NCBI RefSeq assembly: GCF_001753675.2
Contig: NZ_MJUW02000112.1
Coordinates: 1-64,000 of the forward strand
DNA from: Candidatus Brocadia sapporoensis
GTDB taxonomy: Bacteria; Planctomycetota; Brocadiia; Brocadiales; Brocadiaceae
Direction of reading: 5' to 3'
DNA length: 64,000 nt
The notes under the pieces are model-generated. The model made no database searches, was not told the origin of the DNA, and saw only the letters and a program-made list of their open reading frames with translations. The number at the start of each line of letters is the position of its first letter. The stretch's first letter is position 1. This document shows, in pieces, positions 9,411-17,699 of this stretch. A program made the translations under genes and the position numbers.

Positions 9411-10232
9411 GTGGAAATTTGTCTAACCGCAGGTCTAATCTTATGTGCATTCATAGGAATATCTCTGGGTTTAATTGGTGGAGGCGGTTCCATCCTTATC
9501 ATACCAGTACTTGTGTATGTTCTTGGCGTAGATGTCCACCATGCCATCGACATGTCGCTGACTATTGTTGGGGTAACGAGCATAATTGGTGCGGCACTCC
9601 ACAACCAGCGCGGTGCGGTCAAGTTAAAAACGGGGCTGCTCTTCAGCGCTACAGGTACGCTGAGTGCTTACTTTAGCTCGCGCCTGACGTACCTGGTATC
9701 CACGGCTATGCTATTTCTTTTCATTGCCATCCTGATGTTTTTCGTTGCTGTAATGATGTTGATCAGGAGAAAGAACAGTCAGGACTTGCCATTTCAGCAG
9801 GGTAATAATCAGAATAAATTGAAAATATTATCGGCGGGTTTTGTTGTGGGTATATTAACGGGATTTCTGGGTATTGGCGGAGGTTTTTTGGTGGTGCCGG
9901 CGCTTGTTTTATTCTGCGGTATTTCCATGAAAGATGCTATAGGGACGGCGCTTCTGATTGTTTCGATCGATTGCTGTGCGGGGCTGATTGGTCATTTGCG
10001 CTACGGAGGATTCGATTTGCGTTTAACGATGCTCGCAACAATGATTGCCATAGATGGTACGCTTATTGGCGCTGCCCTTTCTCACCGCATATCACCCGTA
10101 AGTCTGAAAAAATGGTTTGCCGCGTTTGTGATTCTGGTTGCGATATACATAATGGTGGAGAATTATACAGTCCATCGCCTCCCTTATAATATTCATCAGC
10201 CACACTCTGAAATCTCACCACGTGATCGTTGA
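9411..10232 (+). CDS. TauE/SafE-family sulfite/organosulfonate exporter-like membrane protein
   Basis: A 273-residue membrane protein with about eight hydrophobic segments. Two internally related halves each carry a glycine-rich motif (GLIGGGGSILIIPVL near residue 20, GFLGIGGGFLVVPAL near residue 155), the hallmark of the TauE/SafE/DUF81 family. Members export sulfite, sulfoacetate or other small anions. Translation starts with GTG at 9411, preceded by AGAGGAA at a suitable distance. The sulfite reductase cluster begins about 3 kb downstream, so sulfite is a tempting substrate, but argH and lysA lie between them. Confidence 0.8.
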   Translation: MEICLTAGLILCAFIGISLGLIGGGGSILIIPVLVYVLGVDVHHAIDMSLTIVGVTSIIGAALHNQRGAVKLKTGLLFSATGTLSAYFSSRLTYLVSTAMLFLFIAILMFFVAVMMLIRRKNSQDLPFQQGNNQNKLKILSAGFVVGILTGFLGIGGGFLVVPALVLFCGISMKDAIGTALLIVSIDCCAGLIGHLRYGGFDLRLTMLATMIAIDGTLIGAALSHRISPVSLKKWFAAFVILVAIYIMVENYTVHRLPYNIHQPHSEISPRDR

Positions 10233-10340
10233 ATTATATTGACTCATCATCTACATTCCGCTATAGTACCTCCTTTATTTTTTGAGAATACCGCAATGGC
10301 AATCTTTGTCTTACGCGGCAAGAATGTTGCGAAAGATTGA

Positions 10341-11732
10341 ATGAACATGAAACAGAAAAAACCTTGGGGTGGCAGATTTACAAAACAAACAGCGGCATCG
10401 GTCGAGTCATTTACCGAATCGGTTTCTTTCGACTGGAGATTGTGTCAACATGATATTGAAGGAAGTATTGCTCATGCAACGATGCTTGCTAAGTGTAACC
10501 TTATTACGGAAAAAGAAAAGGTCGCAATTATTAAAGGCCTGAAGGAAGTCCTCGCAGAAATACGTTCCGGAAAATTTGATTTCAAGGAATCTCTGGAAGA
10601 CGTTCATATGAATATAGAGTCGGCACTGATTGAGCGGATTGGTGAGGCCGGCAAAAAACTCCATACTGCCCGAAGCAGAAATGATCAGATTGCTCTCGAT
10701 TTACGGCTATGGATACGTGACCAGACGCACATAATGATACATCTCCTGATATCGTTACAAAGGGAGTTTGTGAAAAAGGGAAAAATGTTTTTCGGGCTTA
10801 TTATGCCAGGTTTTACCCATCTTCAGCATGCACAGCCGGTATTGTTATCCCATTACTTGCTGGCGTATGTTGAGATGCTGGAGCGGGACATAACACGACT
10901 CCGGGATTGTCTTGCCCGGCTCAGCAAATCACCTCTGGGTGCGTGTGCCCTTGCAGGCACAACACTCCCGACAGATCCTAAATTTACGGCAAAGTTGCTC
11001 GGTTTTGATGGAGTTTGTGAAAATAGCATGGATGCCGTGAGCGACAGGGACTTCTGTGCCGAGTATACATTTTGCCTCTCCCTGATTGCCATGCATCTAT
11101 CCCGCCTCTGTGAGGAATGGATTATCTGGTGCAACGATGAAATGAAGTATATCGAAATCAGCGATGCCTATTGTACGGGGTCCAGCATTATGCCTCAAAA
11201 AAAGAATCCTGATGTGCTCGAACTGATCCGGGGCAAATGTGGCAGGGTGTTTGGTCATCTGACGTCTTTGCTTACCTTGCTCAAGGGGTTGCCGTTAAGT
11301 TACAATCGTGACATGCAGGAAGATAAGGTAGCGCTCTTTGATGCAGCAGATACTGTCCATGATTCGCTATCCATTTTGGCAGAACTTGTGGCAAATACAA
11401 AGTTTAACAGAGAACAGATGACGGCGGCTTGTGAGAAGGGATTTATTGATGCCACGGCATTAGCGGAGTATTTGGTGAAAAAGGGCGTGCCATTCCGCAT
11501 GGCACATGAAATTGTAGGGAAGATTGTGCGTGAATGCATCCGGGTGCAGTGCAAGCTTTCCGATTTGCAATTGGAGAGTTTTCGGGCATTTTCATCTGTT
11601 ATAGAAGCGGATGTGTATAAGGTGCTTGGCGTAGAAAATTGTATCAGGAATTACCAGAGTTATGGTTCTACGGCGCCTGGTCTGGTTAAAAAGCGTATTG
11701 CGTATTGGGAAAAGAAACTGAGTAAAGGATGA
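10341..11732 (+). CDS. argH: Argininosuccinate lyase
   Basis: Cleaves argininosuccinate to arginine and fumarate, the last step of arginine synthesis. At 463 residues it has the normal family length. It shows the early KKPWGGRF motif, HTARSRNDQIALDLRLW, the HLQHAQPV segment and the superfamily signature GSSIMPQKKNPD with the catalytic serine at about residue 280. lysA follows after a 15-bp gap on the same strand, suggesting a small amino-acid operon. No other arg genes are in the window. Confidence 0.95.
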   Translation: MNMKQKKPWGGRFTKQTAASVESFTESVSFDWRLCQHDIEGSIAHATMLAKCNLITEKEKVAIIKGLKEVLAEIRSGKFDFKESLEDVHMNIESALIERIGEAGKKLHTARSRNDQIALDLRLWIRDQTHIMIHLLISLQREFVKKGKMFFGLIMPGFTHLQHAQPVLLSHYLLAYVEMLERDITRLRDCLARLSKSPLGACALAGTTLPTDPKFTAKLLGFDGVCENSMDAVSDRDFCAEYTFCLSLIAMHLSRLCEEWIIWCNDEMKYIEISDAYCTGSSIMPQKKNPDVLELIRGKCGRVFGHLTSLLTLLKGLPLSYNRDMQEDKVALFDAADTVHDSLSILAELVANTKFNREQMTAACEKGFIDATALAEYLVKKGVPFRMAHEIVGKIVRECIRVQCKLSDLQLESFRAFSSVIEADVYKVLGVENCIRNYQSYGSTAPGLVKKRIAYWEKKLSKG

Positions 11733-11747
11733 ATGGGTAAATAAGCT

Positions 11748-13037
11748 ATGGATATGTTTGAATACAGAAACAAAACGCTCCTTTGTGAGAAGGTAAAAGT
11801 AGAGGATATTATTTCAGATGTGGGAACTCCTGCGTACGTTTACAGCAAGAACTCCATTGTGACGCAGTATCATGCGTTGGAGACAGCTTTCCGTGCTGTC
11901 GATACGCTGATCTGTTTTTCTGTAAAGTCAAATTCTAATCTCTCAATATGCAAACTATTAGCAGGGGAGGGATCTGGCTTTGATGTGGTTTCCGGCGGTG
12001 AGTTGTTTCGCGCTATCAGGGCCGGGGGCGATCCGTCAAAGATTGTATTTGCGGGCGTAGGCAAGACATACCAGGAACTTCGATATGCACTTGAGAACGA
12101 CATCTTCATGTTTAATGTAGAATCTCTGGCGGAACTCGAACGTATTAACACACTGGCTGGAGAGACTGGTAAAATACCTAAAGTGGCCTTGAGAATCAAT
12201 CCGGACATCGATGCAAAAACACATGCAAAGACCACTACGGGAAAAAAAGAAAACAAATTCGGCATTGATTTTACCGAAGCCGAAAGGATTATTAAGCAAT
12301 CCATGATGTATCCGAGTATTGACCTGTGCGGACTCCATGTACATCTGGGTTCACCAATCTATACCGTCGATCCCTATGTACACGCGCTCAAAAAGATCGT
12401 GACGCTTATTAACAAATGCAGAGATGCCGGGTTGGATATCCGGTACATGAATATTGGTGGCGGCTATTGTATCTCATATACGGGAGAAAATGTAATACAA
12501 CCACAGGATTATGCATCGCAAATTCTTCCCCTGGTGAAAGAGATGCAATGTAATCTGATTATGGAACCGGGACGATTTATTATGGGGAATTCCGGAATTT
12601 TGATTACAAGAGTGATTTACACAAAAGAGACCCCGCATGGCAAAAAATTTGTAATCTGCGATGCCGCCATGAATGATTTAGTGCGTCCCGCTCTATACGA
12701 CGCCTTTCACCGGATATGGCCGGTAAATACGAATATAAAAATGCCGAAGGTTGAAAATCCTGATAAACCAGTGACAAAAAAGGGTATCGGTTTGGTGGAC
12801 ATTGTGGGTCCGGTTTGTGAAAGCAGCGATGTTTTCGCTACCAAAAGGGCGTTGCCCAGCGTGAGAGAAGGGGACCTGCTGGCAATTTACAGTGCCGGTG
12901 CATACGGTTTTTCGATGAGTTCGAATTACAACTCACGCCCGCGCCCCTGTGAAGTGCTGGTAGATGGTGATCAATATCATGTTATCAGGGAACGGGAAAC
13001 ATATGAAGACTTAGTCAGAGGTGAAAATTTTGTGTAA
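11748..13037 (+). CDS. lysA: Diaminopimelate decarboxylase
   Basis: A PLP enzyme that decarboxylates meso-diaminopimelate to lysine. The 429 residues include the PLP lysine in the FSVKSNSN motif (about residue 59), the glycine-rich phosphate-binding stretch MNIGGGYC, the EPGRFIM motif and the C-terminal active-site CESSDVFA. Its length is that of typical bacterial LysA. It follows argH by 15 bp and precedes the siroheme synthase gene by 12 bp, so all three may be co-transcribed and feed the sulfur cluster mRNA. Confidence 0.94.
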   Translation: MDMFEYRNKTLLCEKVKVEDIISDVGTPAYVYSKNSIVTQYHALETAFRAVDTLICFSVKSNSNLSICKLLAGEGSGFDVVSGGELFRAIRAGGDPSKIVFAGVGKTYQELRYALENDIFMFNVESLAELERINTLAGETGKIPKVALRINPDIDAKTHAKTTTGKKENKFGIDFTEAERIIKQSMMYPSIDLCGLHVHLGSPIYTVDPYVHALKKIVTLINKCRDAGLDIRYMNIGGGYCISYTGENVIQPQDYASQILPLVKEMQCNLIMEPGRFIMGNSGILITRVIYTKETPHGKKFVICDAAMNDLVRPALYDAFHRIWPVNTNIKMPKVENPDKPVTKKGIGLVDIVGPVCESSDVFATKRALPSVREGDLLAIYSAGAYGFSMSSNYNSRPRPCEVLVDGDQYHVIRERETYEDLVRGENFV

Positions 13038-13049
13038 GGACGCGATACG

Positions 13050-13688
13050 ATGGCAAAATATTACCCTGTATTCCTGAATATTCAGAATAAGAAATGCCTG
13101 GTGGTGGGAGGTGGCAACGTTGCCTGGCGCAAAGTATGCAGCCTGAAAGAAGCAGGTGCACGGGTAACGGTTGTGTCTCCTGAGTTTTGCCCGGAACTGG
13201 AAAAAGAAACTGGAATTGAGCGGATTCAGCGGAAATATGGCACAGAATTCCTGAAAGAGACGGTACTTGTTGTTGCCTCTACGGATGACGGCGAAGTGAA
13301 TCAGATGGTATATCACGATGCCGTTGAGAGAGGGATGCTGGTAAATGTTGTTGATAAGCCGGAATTTTGTTCTTTCATAGTGCCTTCATCCATAATGCGG
13401 GGTGATCTCTGCATTAGTGTCTCGACGGGTGGTGCTAGCCCCGCTTTAGCCCGTAATATACGGGAATATCTGGAAAAACAGTTCGGTGATGAATACAATG
13501 AATTTACAAAACTCCTGGCAGAGATGCGGCGAAAAATTATTTCCGAAATAAAGGATGAATCTCTAAGACGTGATATCTTGCAGCGTATTGCAGGACTTGA
13601 TATGCTTGATGTTGTTAGAGAAAAGGGTGCATCAGAGACAAAGAAGAAAATGTTAGAGATCATTTCTGAGAAGATTTCCATGAGGTGA
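13050..13688 (+). CDS. Precorrin-2 dehydrogenase / sirohydrochlorin ferrochelatase (Met8/CysG N-terminal type)
   Basis: Makes siroheme from precorrin-2 by NAD-dependent oxidation and iron insertion. The protein has 212 residues, the size of stand-alone Met8-like enzymes rather than trifunctional CysG. The N-terminal Rossmann motif VVGGGNVAWRKV (about residues 18-29) binds NAD, and the GGASPALARNIRE segment near residue 130 is typical of the family. It lies directly upstream of a sulfite reductase that needs siroheme, so context and family agree. Alternative: the same reaction for nitrite reductase or cobalamin precursors, but no such genes are nearby. Confidence 0.9.
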   Translation: MAKYYPVFLNIQNKKCLVVGGGNVAWRKVCSLKEAGARVTVVSPEFCPELEKETGIERIQRKYGTEFLKETVLVVASTDDGEVNQMVYHDAVERGMLVNVVDKPEFCSFIVPSSIMRGDLCISVSTGGASPALARNIREYLEKQFGDEYNEFTKLLAEMRRKIISEIKDESLRRDILQRIAGLDMLDVVREKGASETKKKMLEIISEKISMR

Positions 13689-13845
13689 TTAAGCCGACAG
13701 TTTCTATAGATTTCTTTTTTCTTGCAAGAATTTTTATGAATTGTTAATATTTATTTTGGTAAAATCATTTACTTATTTGCGTAGTCAATTAATGTTTTGT
13801 TAATTGCCTATAAAATAGTAATTTACACCAATGATAGGAGTTCAA

Positions 13846-14736
13846 ATGGCAGAGAAGACAGCGACACAAAGAATAGATCTGAATGAGATGAAATCTGGCG
13901 GATTTATAAAACAAAACCAAAAAGACCTCTTTACGGTCCGGTTAAAAGTCCCGGGTGGACGAATTACTCCGGAAAAGATGGCGAAGATTGCAGAGGTTGC
14001 AAAGAAATATAGCAGGATGGGATTTTGCCATTTAAGTTTCAGACAATCGGTGGAGATTATTGGTGTGCATATTGATGACTTTGATGCCGTGGTGAAAGAG
14101 TTGGCGGCGGTAGGGCAGAAAGTTGCTTCCTGTGGACCGCGGGTACGGGTCCCTACGGCGTGCGGCGGCTGTGAGTATAATCCGAATGGAATTATGGATA
14201 CGCAGTCAAAGGCGCTGGAGGTTGACGAAAAGTTTTTCGGCATCCCATGTCCCCATAAATTTAAGATGGGATTTTCTGGTTGTCCGATTGATTGTACGAG
14301 GACGCGGGAAATGGACTTAGGCTTTCAGGGAGTGGTTTATCCGGTATGGAGTAAGGATTTGTGTAACGGTTGTACTTTATGCGCAAAGGCGTGTCAGGAA
14401 GGCGCAATTGTCTCGGACAAAAAGGGCAGGCCGGTATTTGATGAATCTAAATGCGTGTATTGTGGCGATTGTATTCGGGCGTGTCCAACAGACGCCTGGA
14501 AGGACAAAAAAAAGGGCTGGCTGGTGCGCACAGGAGGGAAACATGGAAGACATCCGCGTGAGGCTGATGCGGTACTGAATTTTTTGCCTGATAATAAAGT
14601 TAATGACTTTATTGACGCTACGATAAAATGGTATAAGGAGAACGGGAAACCTAAGGAAAGAGTCGGCTCATGTATAGATCGTGTTGGTTTGGAAAAATTT
14701 AAAAAAGATGTTGTTGATACCTTTGCAAAAACCTGA
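13846..14736 (+). CDS. Siroheme sulfite reductase (Dsr/Asr-like, fused ferredoxin domain)
   Basis: Predicted to reduce sulfite to sulfide in the cytoplasm using siroheme coupled to a 4Fe-4S cluster. I place the start at ATG 13846, which has AGGAG 5 nt upstream; an ATG at 13831 precedes that site and is less likely. The N-terminal ~75 residues are the ferredoxin-like half, then comes the cofactor region with ACGGCEYNPNG and GFSGCPIDCTR. Two 4Fe-4S motifs follow (CNGCTLCAKACQ and CVYCGDCIRACP). About 296 residues matches short assimilatory or Dsr-like proteins. The first cysteine pair is C-x2-C where family members I recall have C-x5-C. Neighbours supply siroheme and use the sulfide. Confidence 0.82.
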   Translation: MAEKTATQRIDLNEMKSGGFIKQNQKDLFTVRLKVPGGRITPEKMAKIAEVAKKYSRMGFCHLSFRQSVEIIGVHIDDFDAVVKELAAVGQKVASCGPRVRVPTACGGCEYNPNGIMDTQSKALEVDEKFFGIPCPHKFKMGFSGCPIDCTRTREMDLGFQGVVYPVWSKDLCNGCTLCAKACQEGAIVSDKKGRPVFDESKCVYCGDCIRACPTDAWKDKKKGWLVRTGGKHGRHPREADAVLNFLPDNKVNDFIDATIKWYKENGKPKERVGSCIDRVGLEKFKKDVVDTFAKT

Positions 14737-14747
14737 TACGGGTCATC

Positions 14748-15167
14748 ATGAAGAACAAAAAAAAATTTGTTATATTCGCCCATAGCGGAACGTACGATAA
14801 ATTGTATCAGATCATTACGTTAGCAATCACTGCGGCATCGATGGGAAAAGAGACGTATATCTTCCTCTTCTTTTGGGCATTGAAAAGGTTTGTGAATGAA
14901 GAGTTTGATCCTGCAAAGCTGGCTGCCGAATGTGGTGCAGAGGGAGAAAAATTGTTTAAAAGGATGCAGGAGATAAATCCCATTTCACTTCAAGAACTGC
15001 TCCGTGACGTAAGGACCATGGGAAATTTAAAAATTTACGCATGCACTGGCGCAGTGAAATTGATGGAATTGGAAGAATCGTTTGTTAAAACAAGAGTAGA
15101 CGACATCCTTGGTTTAACTACTCTTTTGGAAATAGCGGATGGTTCAGAAACACAGTTGTTTATATGA
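14748..15167 (+). CDS. DsrE-family sulfur-carrier-like protein
   Basis: A 139-residue protein of the DsrE/DsrE2/peroxiredoxin-like fold. It opens with KKFVIFAHSGTYDKLYQ and has a late conserved cysteine in KIYACTGAVKLMEL (near residue 104), the position that carries a persulfide in DsrE-type proteins. Members move sulfane sulfur between sulfurtransferases. It lies 11 bp after the sulfite reductase and 19 bp before the cysteine synthase, within one apparent operon. Here it may accept reduced sulfur from the reductase or hand it to cysteine synthesis; that role is inference. Confidence 0.72.
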   Translation: MKNKKKFVIFAHSGTYDKLYQIITLAITAASMGKETYIFLFFWALKRFVNEEFDPAKLAAECGAEGEKLFKRMQEINPISLQELLRDVRTMGNLKIYACTGAVKLMELEESFVKTRVDDILGLTTLLEIADGSETQLFI

Positions 15168-15186
15168 TTAAAAATGAGGTTTCGTT

Positions 15187-16149
15187 GTGGCAATCCATGT
15201 GACAGAAAAAAAAGCCGTTGGATACCTGCCGAAGAAGATCCCGATTACCTCAATTTTGGATAAAATAGGGAATACCCCCCTTTTGAAAATTAACAGCGTT
15301 GAGCAGGGGCTAAAAAATAAGGGCGTCGGAATTTATGTTAAGGCAGAATGGTTGAATCCGGGAGGATCGGTAAAGGATCGCCCCGCCTTGCGGATTATAG
15401 AGGAAGCAGAAAAAACCGGCAAATTAACCAGGGATAAAATTATTATAGACTCCACTTCCGGCAATACCGGTATTGCCTATGCCCTCATTGGTGCAAAAAA
15501 GGGATATCAGGTAACTTTGGTGATGCCTCTAAACGTCAGTGAGGAAAGAAAAAGAATTGTACATGCTTTTGGCGCAAATATGGTATTTACTGATCCATTA
15601 CTGGGCTCTGATGGTGCTATGTCAGAAGCGAAAAGGATTGTAACGGAAAACCCCTTAAAGTATTTTTATGCAGATCAGTATAATAACGATGACAATTGGA
15701 AAGCCCATTTTGAAACAACTGCTGTGGAGATATGGGACCAAACTGCTGGTGGCGTGACACATTTTGTTGCGTGTTTGGGCACAAGTGGCACCCTTATGGG
15801 TACTGGCAGACGTTTAAAGAAATACAATCCCGGCATTCAGATAATTGCCGTTGAGCCTGCTACTCCCATTCACGGATTGGAAGGTATGAAGCACATGACT
15901 ACTTCGGTTGTCCCCGGTATTTACGACAAACATTTTCCTGACAGGAAGATAGCGGTAGAAACAGAAGATGCCTACGAGTCTGTCAAAAGACTTGCAGCAG
16001 AAGAAGGTTTTTTTGTGGGATACTCTTCTGGAGCTGCATTTGTGGCATCTTTGAAGGTTGCCAATGAAATTGAGACAGGTACTGTGGTTGTGGTCTTTCC
16101 TGACAGGGGGGATCGTTATTTAAGTACCAGTTTTTGGGCGGGTGGGTAA
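15187..16149 (+). CDS. cysM: Cysteine synthase (CysK/CysM family)
   Basis: A PLP-dependent beta-replacement enzyme that makes cysteine from O-acetyl- or O-phosphoserine and a sulfur donor. The 320-residue protein has the PLP lysine in LNPGGSVKDRPA (about residue 62), the STSGNTGIAYA substrate loop and the GTSGTLMGTGR phosphate-binding loop. The start is GTG at 15187. It precedes a JAMM hydrolase. In mycobacteria CysM works with a thiocarboxylated carrier (CysO) and such a hydrolase (Mec), so a carrier-dependent donor rather than free sulfide is possible. The symbol cysM is chosen for this context; cysK is equally possible from sequence alone. Confidence 0.85.
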   Translation: MAIHVTEKKAVGYLPKKIPITSILDKIGNTPLLKINSVEQGLKNKGVGIYVKAEWLNPGGSVKDRPALRIIEEAEKTGKLTRDKIIIDSTSGNTGIAYALIGAKKGYQVTLVMPLNVSEERKRIVHAFGANMVFTDPLLGSDGAMSEAKRIVTENPLKYFYADQYNNDDNWKAHFETTAVEIWDQTAGGVTHFVACLGTSGTLMGTGRRLKKYNPGIQIIAVEPATPIHGLEGMKHMTTSVVPGIYDKHFPDRKIAVETEDAYESVKRLAAEEGFFVGYSSGAAFVASLKVANEIETGTVVVVFPDRGDRYLSTSFWAGG

Positions 16150-16185
16150 ATAGCAAAAAGATCACATCTTTAAGGGGCTGAAAGC

Positions 16186-16602
16186 GTGCTGTGTATTGAT
16201 AAGGATAAACTCAGCGAAATCGAAAAAGAAGCGAGACAAAGCTATCCTGTGGAATGCTGTGGGTTGTTAATTGGTACGAATACCTCAGAAAAAAAAGTGA
16301 TTGAAGTTCGTTCTATACGAAATACAAACACGGAAAGAAGTCATGACAGGTATGAGATAGAAGGCAGGGAGTTTATAAAAGCCGATAAGGAAGCGGCACG
16401 AAAAGGACTACAGATCATTGGGATATATCACTCTCATCCTGATCATCCGGCCATTCCTTCAGATTTCGATACTGAGCATGCATGGTGCGGTTACTCTTAC
16501 CTGATAGCTGCTGTAGAAAATGGTATAAAAATTGAAATCAGATCATGGGTTTTTGATGACGAAAAGAAAGTCTTTCAAGAAGAAGAAATAAATGGGAGTT
16601 AA
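16186..16602 (+). CDS. JAMM/MPN+ zinc metallopeptidase (Mec-like)
   Basis: A 138-residue JAB1/MPN+ domain protein. The JAMM motif is complete: upstream Glu in YPVECCGLLIG (about residues 22-32), then HSHPDH followed by PSDFD near residue 90 (H-x-H-x7-S-x2-D pattern). Prokaryotic relatives include Mec of Mycobacterium, which releases cysteine from the carrier protein CysO. The start is GTG at 16186 with AAGGGG upstream. The position right after cysteine synthase supports a Mec-like role. No ThiS/MoaD/CysO-like carrier with a C-terminal GG is seen in the cluster, so the substrate is unknown. Confidence 0.83.
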   Translation: MLCIDKDKLSEIEKEARQSYPVECCGLLIGTNTSEKKVIEVRSIRNTNTERSHDRYEIEGREFIKADKEAARKGLQIIGIYHSHPDHPAIPSDFDTEHAWCGYSYLIAAVENGIKIEIRSWVFDDEKKVFQEEEINGS

Positions 16603-16707
16603 ACGGAAAAGGTGGAAATTGTTGATAACAAAAGCAAGATTCACAAACTTTTAATTTTGCGTAATTGCAACAATTTATTAATTTAATTCAATGTTTCAGG
16701 TTTAAAA

Positions 16708-16953
16708 ATGACAGAAGAAGAAAAAATTATACCCGATGATAAAATTGATTTAAGAGGGGTGCTTTGTCCAATTAACTTTGTGAAAACAAAGTTAAAACTG
16801 GAAATGATGGATTCAGGCCAAGTTTTGGAGGTTATGTTAGACGATGGTGAACCTATCAGGAGCGTTCCAAAAAGTGTTAAAGAAGAAGGACACAAAATTG
16901 TACAAGTAGAAAATTTGGGAAATGCATATCGTTTATTGATTAAAAAATCATAA
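16708..16953 (+). CDS. TusA-family sulfur carrier protein
   Basis: An 81-residue TusA/SirA/YedF-like protein. The family motif is present as LRGVLCPINFVKTK (residues 15-28), with the persulfide-carrying cysteine at about residue 20, although the usual CPxP is CPIN here. TusA-type proteins pass sulfane sulfur between enzymes. It closes the sulfur cluster 105 bp after the JAMM gene and 178 bp before the bc-complex operon. It may deliver sulfur for cysteine or cofactor synthesis in concert with the DsrE-like protein. Confidence 0.82.
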   Translation: MTEEEKIIPDDKIDLRGVLCPINFVKTKLKLEMMDSGQVLEVMLDDGEPIRSVPKSVKEEGHKIVQVENLGNAYRLLIKKS

Positions 16954-16989
16954 AAGATAAAAATATCGGTACTTTTTCATAAAATATAT

Positions 16990-17019
16990 TTGACTTTTTA
17001 CATCAATAAACATTATATT
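16990..17019 (+). promoter_or_regulatory. Sigma70-like promoter of the bc-complex operon
   Basis: TTGACT at 16990-16995 is followed after 17 nt by TTATAT (17013-17018), or after 18 nt by TATATT. The match to a vegetative -35/-10 pair is good and sits about 110 bp upstream of the Rieske gene in an otherwise AT-rich gap. A long 5' leader would result. Predicted by eye. Confidence 0.55.
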
Positions 17020-17131
17020 CGCGTCTTGTAAATTTATGAATAGTTTTTTCATAGAAAAATGAAAGTTAATGTAAAAAAACGATTAAACATTTAAGGAAAA
17101 ATAACGTTTTTATCGTTGGAAGGAGTTAGTT

Positions 17132-17650
17132 ATGGAGACAAAAGAAAAAGGAAAAGTTTTTACATCCGAAAGTGAGGGGGGGATTTGGTTTACTTTCTCT
17201 CGCAGGAATATTTTGACGTTGGCAGGATGGGGATTATTTTTTGCTGCAATAGGTGCATATTTATCTCAAATTCTTGGTTATAAAGGATTTTTTTACCCCA
17301 AGGTACTTTTTGAACCTTCACCGCGATTTTCCGTAGGAGAGCCTAGGTACTTTCCAGAAAATTCAGTTACAACCTTGAAATCGAGAAAAATGTTTGTTGT
17401 TCGGGACGGGAATAGTTTCAAAGCCATCTCGGTGGTATGTCAGCATCTGGGCTGTGCCGTCGAGTTTTCTAAGGAAAAAAATATTTTTGAGTGTCCCTGC
17501 CATGGAAGTAAATACTATAGAAACGGTGTAAACTTTGCCGGACCTGCCCCTAGGCCGCTCAATCACTTTGAAATTGTTTTGGATGACAGCGGAAAGCTGG
17601 TTGTCGACACAAGTAAAGTTGTACCGATTGAAACTGAGTTAATTGTGTAA
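17132..17650 (+). CDS. Rieske 2Fe-2S protein of a bc-type complex
   Basis: The high-potential iron-sulfur subunit that takes electrons from quinol and passes them to cytochrome c. The 172-residue protein has one N-terminal membrane anchor (about residues 26-50). The Rieske cluster ligands are in CQHLGCAV (about 104-111) and CPCHGSKYY (about 123-131), giving the C-x-H and C-x2-H pairs plus the two disulfide cysteines. GGAGTTAG before ATG 17132 gives a clear ribosome binding site. It is the first gene of the six-gene complex. Confidence 0.92.
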   Translation: METKEKGKVFTSESEGGIWFTFSRRNILTLAGWGLFFAAIGAYLSQILGYKGFFYPKVLFEPSPRFSVGEPRYFPENSVTTLKSRKMFVVRDGNSFKAISVVCQHLGCAVEFSKEKNIFECPCHGSKYYRNGVNFAGPAPRPLNHFEIVLDDSGKLVVDTSKVVPIETELIV

Positions 17651-17699
17651 TAAGTGACAGTATATAAAAAGAATATTTTTCAGAAAGTCAGTGTGTTTT

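Noticed and set aside
13831-13845. Upstream ATG as the sulfite reductase start
   Set aside because: The ribosome binding site AGGAG lies after it and directly before ATG 13846.
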